Positions 1 through 9,359 of a stretch of DNA of 23,268 nucleotides are shown piece after piece. Origin of the DNA: Smittium culicis (Eukaryota > Kickxellomycota > Harpellomycetes > Harpellales > Legeriomycetaceae); assembly GCA_001970855.1 (NCBI GenBank), contig LSSN01002737.1, positions 1-23,268 on the forward strand, written 5' to 3'. The translations under genes and the position numbers were made by a program. The notes below the pieces were generated by a model. It searched no databases. It was not told the origin of the DNA and worked only from the letters and a program-made list of their open reading frames with translations. Position 1 is the stretch's first letter. Each line of letters begins with the position of its first letter.

Positions 1-2640
1 TTTTTTAATTTTTAATTTATTTATTTATTTTATAATATAGTAATAAGTGGTATTGATTCATAAAATCAGATCACCGATTTCCACTTTTTGGTAAGATTAG
101 GGCGCTGGTAGCTATTTCAATTGGGTATACTAAAATTTATATTTTATAGAAGATTTATCTAATGGGAGCAAAATCAAATTAAACAAAAATTACGAATATA
201 TCTAACTTGATATTATGAAATTCTGTAATATAATGATGTTGTATATGAGCAGGTTAAAATAGGGATCCACTTTCTTGGAATGATTTTAAGAAGTAAATAT
301 TATCTGATAAATATAATTTCGAATGAGTATCGAGCATACTGCTATGATTTTTTGTATCAGGTTAGAGCGCCGGTGTGATTTACGAAATGCGGTGATAAGT
401 GTATTGGGACTATGTTTCGTTGGGCTTCGGATCAGCGATACCAAATTTCTTTTTGTCTTAGTTACAGTATTTTTGACGACGCAGCTCATTAATAAAAAAT
501 TAGTAAAAACTTTAATTGGCTATATCAAATATCGTTTATTGATTCTTTAGTGTCAATTCAAGGCAAGCGAAGCAGTGGATTGAATATCAACGAAGTCGGA
601 AAAAAAAAATTATTAGATTAGATATGAATTTGAGTGCATAAATTCTAAGGAATGGATTCCAAAAGTTTGAGTTGGATCAAGGGGGACGACTTTTACCACT
701 CACCCCCCTTTCCCTGATTCCCTTCATTGTGAGTTGATTAGGAATATAAAGATATAATTACCAGAATGATCGGTAGGAAACAGCGTCGAATACGTATTTA
801 GTAGTAAAAATAGCTGATAACCTTTATTTTGAATAATAAGTCTGGGTTTTTGTAAAAAAAATTATACAAGAGGATTTTTTGCGTTTTATTTTTTAAATAG
901 CGAATTATTGTTATGGCATTAGAAATTTTTGTAATCACAATTATATTAGAATTTTAGAGCAAATTAATCAGTTTTTGAGGTTCAATATGGGATATTTTAA
1001 AGATATTTTCACTCTTTAAATTGTGATGTTTTTTGCTACTAAAATACGATTTTTTTATAATTATGCTATAAATTTTTTAGACTAGATTAGTTTCAGTTTA
1101 TTGAATTTATACTTGGTAATTTTTTTTTTAAAATGTACGAAATGAAATAGTATAAATTGAAATTTAATTGGTAGTGTAATTATTTTATTAGCGCTATGGT
1201 TATACGATCGATAAGTTTATTATTTGGATTGTGATATCGATATGCATAATATACATTATGGACAAGTTGCTTCAGTGGATGTGAATTTATTCATTCTTAG
1301 TTGAAGTATGGGCCATGAAACAGGATAAGGGATTCAAGAATGAAGAAATATTTTTTGTAATCTTTCCAAGTAAGGAACTGAGAATTTATTTGCAAGTTGG
1401 AGTATTGGTTATTAAAGATTCGTTATAAGAGCTTATTAAAAACTTTGAAATTGGGCCTAGGAATAATAATGATGCATACGGTGAAAATAGTAGATTTAAT
1501 GCGAATGGTTTAGATTAGACGGCGATTCTCGGAGTGAAGAGTGTGTAGCCAATTTGCTTTAAGGGGAGATAAGTGCAATGATTTAAAAAGTTGGTTTTGA
1601 AACAGTGTCAAATATACCTGACAGGGATAATTCAAATGGCCAGACTTGTAATTTAGAGGCTGTTAAAAGATAAGTGTCAAAAGTTACACGAATGCTTTAT
1701 TTGTTTTTTTTATGTAGACAATTGCTGTTTGCTGAGTCTTCCATTAACTGTTTTATAGTGAGTGGTTTATTAGGCAAGTTATGTACTACCCAAACAGAAG
1801 ATATGGGCAGATTGTTCAGATGCATTAAAAAGATGACAATTACTAAATATATAGAGAATCGATAAGCAAAAGAGCAGCTGGTAAATTTGGGCTCAAGAAC
1901 TATTTCTGAAACCTAAAACGATGTCAAATGCGGCAATAGTAAGAATTGGGCTTTCAATCTATGGCATGTGTGAGTCATACTTTATGGTTTTTAAAGTAAA
2001 TGCGCTTATTTTTTAATGATTTAGACTACTGGTATTCGGGAACTGAATATTTCTCTTTATTACGTCTTTATACGACTGATATTTAGAGATCCAAGACCTC
2101 TGAATATGTTTTTATGGCGAGTGATCCGCACTAATATTAAACTCTTTAAAGAAAACTGCTTGAGGGCTGAATGATTAAGCCGCCGGTCTATCTTTCAGTA
2201 TAGACGAACACCAGCACTCTAAACACCCACCAGCAAAGATGTTCATTTATATTTGATTTTCATGTGACTTTACAAATTCTACAAAACCCATTTTATATAT
2301 GTAGAGGTTGGACAGCGGGTAGTCCAATTGCAGGCATAACTTTTCTTTTTATTTTTATGTAAAAGCGCAAATGTTTCCTGATAGCGATAAATAAGGCATG
2401 GAAAATTCCCAAAAGCAGGCCATAAATGCGTGTAATTAGCGCCAATCTCGTTTATTTGGGAAAGTGAAAAAAAAAAAAAAAAGTCGATGACAAAATGCTC
2501 GCGTCAATAAAATTCCCACAATAAAACAGGAAAGTCGCTCGCACAGCGAATAAAAAACAAGTATATGCTTTAAATGCACCGAATAAAAATTCCCTTCATT
2601 AATTTTCATACACCTTAGATTTTTTATTTTAAATCTCGGG
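1..2640. other. AT-rich region without an intact gene, probably decayed repeat
   Basis: No reading frame here has convincing protein character. The longest open stretches (about 60-75 codons, at 323-550 and 1674-1865) are rich in Phe, Leu, Ile and Lys and are broken on both sides. Around 2050-2133 (+) one frame reads LLRLYTTDI, a stop, then RSKTSEYVFMA. This resembles the segment just before the C-terminal zinc finger of LINE reverse transcriptases (compare the MRMGTFRTAQRL stretch of the copy at 8462). The region is therefore inferred, weakly, to be an old LINE copy on the + strand. A small perfect hairpin (stem GTCTAT/ATAGAC, 8-nt loop) lies at 2186-2205 and has no assigned role. I see no tRNA or rRNA. 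Confidence 0.3.
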
Positions 2641-2692
2641 ATATTATTGGTACGATTTTACATCTTTTAGTTCAAGATATATCGACTGAGAG

Positions 2693-2699
2693 TATAAAA
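2693..2699 (+). promoter_or_regulatory. TATA box of the metallothionein gene
   Basis: TATAAAA lies 162 nt upstream of the metallothionein ATG. It is followed by a C/A-rich leader (CCCATCACCCACAACAACTT at 2725-2744) and a long A-rich stretch. TATA plus a purine/C-rich, G-poor leader is common in strongly expressed or inducible fungal genes. I looked for copper-fist or metal-response motifs between 2400 and 2690 and could not support any. Confidence 0.5.
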
Positions 2700-2854
2700 A
2701 TACATATAAATATTCCAGTCGCATCCCATCACCCACAACAACTTAAAATAACCAGTTCAACTTAAAAAAACTCCTCCAAACTATTCTATTTCTATAAACT
2801 AGAAAAAAAAAAGACTTAAACTCTAACTCTATAACCCGACAATAAACTTTGAAA

Positions 2855-2950
2855 ATGCAATACACTTGTCCTTGTGAAGCTTCTGTCGCATCCGGTGGTG
2901 CCTGTACTTGCAGCGATAGCTGCAAATGTTCCTGCTGCCAAAAGAAATAA
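2855..2950 (+). CDS. Metallothionein-like 31-residue cysteine-rich protein
   Basis: This 31-codon gene encodes a protein with 8 cysteines, C5, C7, C17, C19, C23, C25, C27 and C28, arranged CxC-x9-CxC-x3-CxCxCC. There is no aromatic residue beyond Y3, and the sequence ends QKK. This is the signature of fungal class I copper metallothioneins such as the 25-residue Neurospora CuMT (CxC-x5-CxC-x3-CxCxxC). Such proteins bind Cu(I), or Zn and Cd, as thiolate clusters in the cytosol for metal buffering and detoxification. The start is fixed: an in-frame TAA lies at 2843-2845 and the ATG has A at -3 (GAAAATGC). A TATA box and an A/C-rich leader precede it. The longer central spacer (x9) and the terminal CC pair differ from the Neurospora form, so metal preference cannot be read from the sequence. 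Ordinary length cut-offs would miss this gene. Confidence 0.82.
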   Translation: MQYTCPCEASVASGGACTCSDSCKCSCCQKK

Positions 2951-3469
2951 ATATCCTCTCCTCGAAAATATAGCCTTTTTTTTTACTTAAATTGACGTTT
3001 TGTCTACCACAAATCATCCCAGTAGTAAATATTAAAAGCGGTTTCAATACTTATTTTCGACTTTCAATACATGCCTTAGCTTGACTCTTTTTTATTTATT
3101 TTTTGAACATGTTTCTATTCTTGTTCATCGGTTTTTTTTTCTTTTTCAAATAAATATTCCTAACTCTTTTCCCTTTTTTCTTTATTCAATAAAAGCTTTA
3201 TAAGTGTTTTAATTCTTCAAATTGTAAATTTATAAAATCTACAAGAATATGTGCTCTGGATGTATCAAAGCATAGTGGTTATCATCAAACATTAGTCTAT
3301 CTACCCTTTTAATCATAAAAAAAGTTTCTAAATCGTGAAAAAAAAATGAAATATTATAAAAAGTAGAATAAACCAAATTATCTGAATCGCTTTTAAATAC
3401 CTCTAACATTTTTTTTTATTTAAAACAATTCTCAAATTCAGGTAATAAAAATTTACAGGTGCCAATTTA
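2951..3469. other. Intergenic region between metallothionein and NAA30 3' ends
   Basis: AT-rich DNA with T-runs between two convergent genes. It should hold both 3' UTRs. Candidate + strand poly(A) signals for the metallothionein transcript are AATAAA in CAAATAAATATT (about 3148) and in TTCAATAAAAGC (about 3186). For the opposite gene, TTTATT within the T-rich stretch at about 3408-3421 reads AATAAA on the - strand. No further gene is visible. Confidence 0.5.
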
Positions 3470-4051
3470 TCAGCACATCGATTGAGGAGCTAGCCAAAGT
3501 TTTAATCTGTAAGCTTCTGTTCCCCCGAGGTAGTACCGCGCCATATTCTTGTCTTTAATAAAGCCGAGCCCTGTATAAAGCTTCAACGCCCCAGAATTAA
3601 ACACCTCTGTTTCAAGAACAACTTCATCTGCTCCCAGCTCGCGCATCGCATCGATCGTTAGTTGCACAAGCTTTTTCCCAATACTCATATTCCTAAACTG
3701 TTTCTTCACAACAAGCATCGCTATATACCCTCGATTCAACGTCGTCTTCTCCGCATCAAAAAACGCATCAACCCCTCGTCGATGCGGCATAAGCCTGCTG
3801 ATAATTACTCCCACGCACTCGTCCCCAACAAACGCTAAATAAAACAGCTCTGGCCATTGCTTAACGAAATATCGGTACGTATATATCGAGTACGGCTCCG
3901 ACAATGACTCCTCGATCAGCTGGATTGCTATTTGCAGCTCCTCCTCGTCCTTGTACTGCCGAAAATCTACTTTCGAGCCCGTCAACTTGAAATTTGCATT
4001 GTACTTTTTCACAAGCTCGCTCACTTTGATATAATCGCTCCCCTTATCCAT
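3470..4051 (-). CDS. NAA30: N-alpha-acetyltransferase 30, NatC catalytic subunit (GNAT family)
   Basis: Intronless, 193 residues. The protein transfers acetyl from acetyl-CoA to the N-terminal Met of proteins starting Met-Leu, Met-Ile or Met-Phe, at the ribosome, as catalytic subunit of NatC (yeast Mak3, with Mak10 and Mak31). Diagnostic stretches are EPYSIYTYRYF (52-62), which is almost invariant in Naa30, RGYIAML (107-113), the acetyl-CoA loop (120-125), VVLETE with N152, YYLGG (173-177) and RLKLWL (182-187). Residues 1-50 are a short, poorly conserved leader. The first Gly of the acetyl-CoA P-loop motif Q/RxxGxG/A is Ser here (R120-N-M-S-I-G125). The insert between the GVII strand and RGYIAML (about residues 88-106, including RRGVDAFFDAEKTT) is longer than in human Naa30. 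It is divergent from URA4 across a shared 555-nt promoter region. The start has T at -3 but G at +4. Confidence 0.95.
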   Translation of the reverse strand: MDKGSDYIKVSELVKKYNANFKLTGSKVDFRQYKDEEELQIAIQLIEESLSEPYSIYTYRYFVKQWPELFYLAFVGDECVGVIISRLMPHRRGVDAFFDAEKTTLNRGYIAMLVVKKQFRNMSIGKKLVQLTIDAMRELGADEVVLETEVFNSGALKLYTGLGFIKDKNMARYYLGGTEAYRLKLWLAPQSMC

Positions 4052-4606
4052 GAAACCCTTCCTTATCGTCTATTTATCTGTTTCTGTCCTTTTTTTTTCG
4101 CTCGCTCAAAGAAAACTAATTAAAATTGTAAAATTACAAATTACTAATTGTTGATAAGTTAAAACAACAAACCAAATTTTTAAAATTCTAAACCTTGTTT
4201 ATTTAGGCTTGTCACCACTTAGCGTGTAAATCTTGTAATTTTTCTTTTTTTTTTTTTTTTTTTGATTTAATCTCTCCTTAAATAATATTCCGTTTATTAG
4301 CGTCGCTATCCAGCCAATAAATCTTTATTGCTGTATTATAAAATCAGTTCCGCTCGACTTTTGAATTTATTTTCCACTTACCAACTAATATAAAATTGAT
4401 ATCTAATTTTACAATCTCTACTTTGATATTCTCTTCTTATCCGACCCCTTTTTTTATTTTTTATTTTTTTAACCCTGATTCAACTTTCCTTTATTACATA
4501 TACTCCTTATCCTTAAATAGGTTGCATTAAGAATATATACCCAACTAAACTTTCTGCTCTTCTCCAGACCACCCACTTCCCTTTTATCGCTCTGCTATTA
4601 TAAACA
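4052..4606. promoter_or_regulatory. Divergent promoter region of NAA30 and URA4
   Basis: The 555 nt between two divergent start codons contain T-runs (for example about 4241-4263) and pyrimidine-rich tracts, but no gene. A TATA-like AATATATAC lies near 4531-4539, about 70 nt before the URA4 ATG, and is followed by CT-rich DNA that probably holds the transcription start. No clear TATA is visible on the NAA30 side. Confidence 0.5.
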
Positions 4607-5858
4607 ATGAGTTTCGACAAGTTTTGGGTCCATGAGCCTGAACTCTCAACCTCTCAACAAGGTGACATTATATCCGTCCCCAAAATTAGCGACCTCCACT
4701 GCCACTTACGTCAAGGCCCTATGCTCGAATCTATGGTTCCTCTCGTCGCCCAAGGTGGCGCCGATACTATCCTCGTTATGCCTAATTTGATCCCTCCTCT
4801 CGTTAACACTGACCAAGTCGTTGAATACCGCAACCAAATCCTCAGTATCGACCCCTCCCTAAATCTCCTCATGACTATCTACTTCAACAAAGACCTAACT
4901 AAAGAAGAACTAATAAAGGCCAAACAAAACGGTATTGCTGGCGTCAAGCTCTACCCATTCGGTGTAACAACAAACAGCCAGTACGGAATCAACGACCTAT
5001 CCGAATACTCCCACATCTTCAAGGCAATTGAAGACACTGATCTCGTCCTCAACCTCCACGGCGAATGCCCCTCAACTGTCCCAAACTCATGCGTCCTCAA
5101 CGCCGAAGAACTCTTCCTCGATACGCTCAAATGGCTCGCTACCACTTTCCCTGCCTTGAAAATCGTCCTCGAACACGCCACCACCAACGCCGCCGTAGAA
5201 TGCGTTCTCTCCCTCAACAACAACATCGCCTGCTCTATCACCCCGCACCACTTGCTCATCACCATTGACGACTGGTGCCAAAACTCCCACAATTACTGCA
5301 AACCCGTTGCTAAATACCCAACTGACAGATCTGCTCTCCGCAAAGTCGTTTCACAAGGTAATTTCTTTTTTCTTTTTTATTAATATTAAATATATTCTAT
5401 CACTTAAAATCTATGAATGCATAACTAAATTTAAAAAAAAAACTATAAAACTCGACGCTTATTAAATTGCTAAAATACCAAATTTTGTTTTTGTTAAAGG
5501 CCACCCAAAATTCTTCCTGGGATCCGACTCTGCTCCCCACCCTCAATCCTCAAAAACAACAAACTCGCCAGCTGCCGGCGTATTCACCTCCCCGATCCTG
5601 CTCCCACTCCTCGCCTCCATCTTTGATAAGCTAGGCTGCCTCGACAACTTGCAAAAATTCGCCTACTACAACGGACGCTCCTTCTATGGCCTCGACACTT
5701 CCTCCCCATCCCTCGTCAAACTCGCTAAATTGCCCTCTAAAGTCCCCCATATTTATAACACGCTCCTCCCAACTAAAACACAAAGTGGCAGTATCAGCGA
5801 TAATGGCGTCGTCCCGTTCTTGGCCGACCTGGACTTGCCATGGAAATTCGTTGAATAA
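4607..5858 (+). CDS. URA4: Dihydroorotase (monofunctional, PyrC/Ura4 type), one intron
   Basis: Coding exons 4607-5357 and 5500-5858 give 369 residues, close to yeast Ura4 (364). The enzyme closes N-carbamoyl-L-aspartate to L-dihydroorotate in cytosolic pyrimidine synthesis. It is a zinc amidohydrolase. Metal and catalytic residues are all present: H31 and H33 in DLHCHLRQG, K114 in GVKLYPFG (the lysine carbamylated in this family), H151 in NLHGECP, H190 in LEHATT, and D260 in GSDSAPH, which is encoded just after the splice. The intron (142 nt, GTAATT...AAAG) splits a Gly codon (G|GC) in phase 1. Reading through it would meet a stop at 5381-5383 and lose D260. A branch-like GCTAAAA lies at 5469-5475. 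Start context is ACAATGA. AATAAATAAATAATAAA overlaps the stop and can serve as poly(A) signal. A stand-alone enzyme fits fungi rather than animals, where it is part of CAD. Confidence 0.96.
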
Positions 5859-7101
5859 ATAAATAATAAAATTATTTCTCCTTGCACTTTTAATTCTTCA
5901 TTTTTCTTTTATTATAAAAGCTTCTATTAACAATACAACACTTATTTCTACTTTTCACTTTTTTTACTTTTACTTTTGATCATTATAGATAATGCCATGT
6001 TTTAATACAAGATTAATAGCTTCTGGGATTATTTTTGACTAGCTATAATTCCAAGTCCTTGATTGATATTAAAACAAAGCGTTTCTTTTTCTTATTTCCT
6101 TATAAATATCTTGATACCAGTATCAATTTTTTTTTTCACCCGTTATTTTTACATATAACCAATTCACTAAATAAAAATGAAAATTTGAAATAAAGACAAT
6201 TCGTTTCAAATTCAATTTCTATTATTAAACAATTTTTCATTTATATTGAAACACATATCATCAATCAATATTTTTAAAAAATTTAAATTCATAGCTATTT
6301 ATTTATGATATGTTTCTTCGCCATTTATAAATTGGTTTAAGCTTTTTCAAAAAATGAAAGAAAGAAAGAAAGAAAAACAATATACACTCGCATATTTCAT
6401 TGCATTTATACTACCAGCAAATAAAAGTACTTAGTAATCGGTAAACATCGCGTCCAAAAATAAACAGTCATATTTCCTTACTATGTCTCAGTGCGAAACA
6501 TGTTTTACACATTGCATAAAACGCAAGTACATATATATATATATTGCTACTTTTCGTCTTTTTCAATATACGCTTTAATTATGAATTGATTATTTTTTAG
6601 TTTTTTTATATAGGATTCAAAGTTGTTAATACTTTGCCTTGTTATTATTTTCACAGAAAAAATTATTAAATTGTATATAAATTGCTACTATGCACCCACT
6701 GAAAAAAAAAAAATAACAAGAATTACAAGTCAGTTTAAAAAAAAAGTACTACCAAGTTTACTCATCACTAACTTTTTTTTTTCTCCATCCCCGACCTTCA
6801 AAAAAAGAAAAATTTCCTGTTATTTATACAACTGCTATTTTTTTAATCTAGCAGAAATCTCAACACACGGGCACATACATTCACACAAAAGTGTTATCAT
6901 AGTATATAGCAAAAAGATAAATAACAATAATTAACTATCCTACAAGGTATTTGGGATTCAAAAACACAAACTTCCAAAACCATATTCATAAAAGCCTAAA
7001 AAATAATCCGTTTTTATTTACTTCATATCTGCATTTATCGCCAGCTACACACCTCTGCACAAATAAAAGTTTACATTTTTTTTAAAATCATATACAAAAC
7101 A
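5859..7101. other. Long AT-rich intergenic region upstream of the secreted-protein gene
   Basis: No gene is supported. The open frame at 6623-6934 is Lys/Ile/Phe/Asn-rich, crosses A- and T-runs, and looks like chance. The region holds simple repeats at 6356-6375 and 6531-6545. The proximal promoter of the downstream gene presumably lies in the last 200 nt, where AAATAAAAGT occurs at 7061-7070. Confidence 0.5.
6356..6375 (+). repeat. (GAAA)5 microsatellite
   Basis: Five tandem GAAA units directly after AAAAAT, in intergenic DNA. A short AT dinucleotide run follows at 6531-6545. Both are ordinary simple repeats in AT-rich DNA. Confidence 0.9.
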
Positions 7102-7857
7102 ATGGTTAAATTCGTTTCAGTAGCAACGTTCTTGCTTTCACTGGCAGTCGCAGCAGCACATTCGCGTGGCGACAGGACATACAATTCCGCCAGCAAAGGC
7201 GGAATGAATGCTGACGGCCGGGGAACTGCAACCGACATCGACATCGACATCGACGGCACAAATAACTACCCGATCCGCACCGATGGTCAGCGCACCGGCA
7301 ATAGCCTCAGCGGCACAAACTCCGGTGCGGCATACAGCGCGAGCGCGGCATCAGCAGCCATGCGCAAGCGCCAGTACAGCGAGAAAGTCGAAAAGCTCGA
7401 GAAAGTGGCGAGCACGGCGGCGGAGATCTTCGCCATAATGGAGAAGATGGTTGCAACAACGGGGTCCAAGATAGAAGCCTCGTACGCGAAAATCAAGCAA
7501 GCGCGGCTCGATTACGGCGCAAAATCGAAGCGCGAGGCGAAAAAATCGCCAGGCACGCGCAAGTACCTCGCGTACAACAAGGCACTCGACGAGTCGCTGC
7601 TTGGCATGGAACAAGACCTCGCCTACTACAACAAACTCATCGGCGGCATCAAAGAACTCGAAACTTCCACTTCGCTCCCCGAAATCCGATCGAAGGCTAA
7701 CCACTTGCATAAATCTATCGACAAAATCAACTCCGTACATGACGAAATCGCTTTCGCCAAAGATAACCACAAAGATCGCTCGAAAACAGGCAACTTGGAA
7801 TACATGGATAAGGTCGGCGCCGTCTACGAATACTACATCAGCCATATTCACGAATAA
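7102..7857 (+). CDS. Secreted, cysteine-free helical protein of unknown function
   Basis: 251 residues, not recognised. Residues 1-19 form a classic signal peptide: K3, a hydrophobic core FLLSLAVAAA, and likely cleavage near A19-H20. RGD sits at 22-24 just after it. Residues about 23-88 are low-complexity, rich in Gly, Ser, Ala and Thr, with a DIDIDID run at 45-51. KR at 89-90 is a Kex2-type dibasic site. Cleavage there would release a mature domain (about 91-251) that is almost entirely charged and helical, with possible coiled-coil stretches at 92-135 and 157-220. There is no cysteine, no second membrane segment and no GPI signal. The coding part is much richer in G and C than the flanks. 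Start context is strong (ACAATGG), and AATAAA follows the stop at 7940 and 7960. It could be a secreted structural or surface protein or an effector. The sequence does not decide. Confidence 0.85.
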   Translation: MVKFVSVATFLLSLAVAAAHSRGDRTYNSASKGGMNADGRGTATDIDIDIDGTNNYPIRTDGQRTGNSLSGTNSGAAYSASAASAAMRKRQYSEKVEKLEKVASTAAEIFAIMEKMVATTGSKIEASYAKIKQARLDYGAKSKREAKKSPGTRKYLAYNKALDESLLGMEQDLAYYNKLIGGIKELETSTSLPEIRSKANHLHKSIDKINSVHDEIAFAKDNHKDRSKTGNLEYMDKVGAVYEYYISHIHE

Positions 7858-8280
7858 AACACTATGAGTATCCATTACTGTGCTTAGCTCATCCCCCTAA
7901 CCTCCCCGCCCCAATATATATTTACTTCTTTTCTTCTTAAATAAATGATGCATATTTCTAATAAAAACAGCATTTTTCACAAACGCTTACAATTTATTCG
8001 TCCCAAACATTATCTATTTCGTCACAACCCAAAAATTATTAGCTACATTTAAAATTAAAAAAGGCTTTAACAAATATGAAATAATTAGATTCGATACCTT
8101 GACTCTATTTTTTTTTTTTTAGTTTTTTCTCTACTGCTTTTATAAATCCTCCCAAATTCAATGAAATACCACAATTTTTATATCAATAGCAAAATTACAC
8201 TTTTTTTTTTTATTTATAATACAGATCATGACAATTAGAATTATATGTTAACCTGAATCAATAAAAATAGGAAATAGGAG
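7858..8280. other. Intergenic, 3' UTR of the secreted-protein gene and spacer
   Basis: AT-rich with two T-runs. AATAAA at 7940-7945 and 7960-7965 are candidate poly(A) signals for the upstream gene. No gene seen. Confidence 0.5.
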
Positions 8281-8460
8281 ATAAAAATATTTCTATGATA
8301 GTGATGAAGTCATTGAACCGATGCTCACTGGGTATAGAGCTGTAAGAGTGGCAGAAAGTGGTCAATTGGAAATTTATTTTAATAATTTTTATATAGTTTT
8401 AATGGTACTTATAAATAAAGTTTAATAAACTCTAAAAGGCAAAAATAAATAAAAATTACT
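8281..8460 (+). mobile_element. LINE 3' tail, decayed copy A
   Basis: The stretch 8325-8368 aligns without gaps to 9012-9055 of the better preserved LINE fragment downstream: 30 of 44 positions match by eye. Both are followed by AT-rich DNA ending in an A-rich tail (here AAGGCAAAAATAAATAAAAA, ending at 8456). The copy is therefore read as the 3' end of a related LINE, with its coding part unreadable or absent. The next fragment begins directly after the A-rich tail. Confidence 0.5.
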
Positions 8461-8461
8461 A

Positions 8462-9058
8462 TTAGGCGACCATCGACGAAATAACCGGTCTGTCATACAC
8501 CGGTGGGCGAATAACCGGAAAATCGGCAAAAAAGGCAACTGGGTTGACCTTCAAGCAATGTATCCGGACCTGAAGCTGGGCCTTCAGGACATTTGGAAAA
8601 ATGCGTATGGGCACATTCCGGACTGCCCAGCGCTTGTCGAACATAAAAATCGTCGACCAAAAATTCAAAAAATTTTGCCCATGCTGCAAATTGTGTGCCT
8701 GAGACGGTCGACCACATACTTCTGAGCTGCAGCCGGTGGCGAAATCACCGAACAACGATGATCGGCCGGTTCATACCGACGCCGATCCGCTCTGACGAAA
8801 AAAATTTACTTTTGAATTTCAACGAAGCCCGGTTGGGGCTAGTTGGAAAACTCCTTGGGGGGAGTCTAAACAATATTTGAGCCAGCTTCGTGCTGGCACC
8901 GCCGATCAAAATTTTGAGCTGGAAACAGCCAAATTTTTGAACGAAATCCGCGTGCCCAGATTACTTATGCTGCAAAGGATAAGTGATTCACCAGCCCCCT
9001 TGAGCATGTGTCTAGTGGGTAAGGAACTGCTAGAGCGGCGGAGGGGGGTCAGTTGAAA
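8462..9058 (+). pseudogene. LINE reverse transcriptase C-terminus with zinc knuckle, frameshifted
   Basis: Three reading frames must be combined to follow the protein. The first part gives KMRMGTFRTAQRL and then FCPCCKL, the conserved pre-finger segment and the CPxC half of the C-terminal zinc finger. A frameshift at about 8697 leads into ETVDHILLSCSRWRNHR, the HxxxxC half. A second shift in a G-run (GGGGGGAG, about 8857) leads into YLSQLRAGTAD and runs on to a TGA at 9056-9058. An earlier indel or stop near 8570 interrupts the segment before MRMGTF. No catalytic RT or endonuclease domain remains, so the fragment cannot function. The CCHC-type C-terminal motif is shared by fungal Tad-like LINEs and several other LINE clades, so the clade is left open. 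Confidence 0.85.
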
Positions 9059-9150
9059 AATTATTCTTTTAATATTTTTTGAACTTTTTAAATATTTTTT
9101 TATAGTTTTTTGTATACTTTTTAATTATGTTTAATACACTCAGAAAAAAA
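8462..9150 (+). mobile_element. 5'-truncated LINE, C-terminal fragment and 3' tail (copy B)
   Basis: The insertion is markedly more GC-rich than its surroundings. It contains only the end of a LINE reverse-transcriptase polyprotein plus a 3' UTR ending near TTTAATACACTCAGAAAAAAAA (9130-9151). It starts directly after the A-rich tail of copy A. A 5' truncation of this kind is what target-primed reverse transcription leaves behind. I could not identify a target-site duplication by eye. Confidence 0.8.
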
Positions 9151-9359
9151 AACTGAAAGAAATAATCCAATAATGGCAATGAAATGGATTAGTGTTACGA
9201 AATTTAGCAACTTTTGGTTATTGATTAGTAAGTATCACCTCTAAATATTACTGGAAGTATATCAGATCATTCACTGGAAAAACTTAAAGATGCGTCTCAA
9301 GCGATTTGAAATTTATTTTAAATAATAATATATTAATAGAAAAAATTAAATTAGGAAAA

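Noticed and set aside
323..550. 75-codon plus frame near the left edge
   Set aside because: Hydrophobic, with no motif. Probably inside decayed repeat DNA.
2186..2205. Perfect 6-bp hairpin upstream of the metallothionein gene
   Set aside because: Short stem with no U-run or conserved partner. Likely chance, and not a eukaryotic terminator type.
6623..6934. 103-codon open frame upstream of the secreted-protein gene
   Set aside because: Lys/Ile/Phe/Asn-rich translation across A- and T-runs, no domain, no promoter-like context. Looks like chance in AT-rich DNA.
8086..8098. GATTCGATACC, similar to a tRNA B box
   Set aside because: The flanks do not form a T stem, and no A box, anticodon arm or acceptor stem can be built.
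8301..8307. Perfect C-box sequence GTGATGA
   Set aside because: No CTGA D box follows within 150 nt on the same strand, and the site lies inside the LINE tail of copy A.
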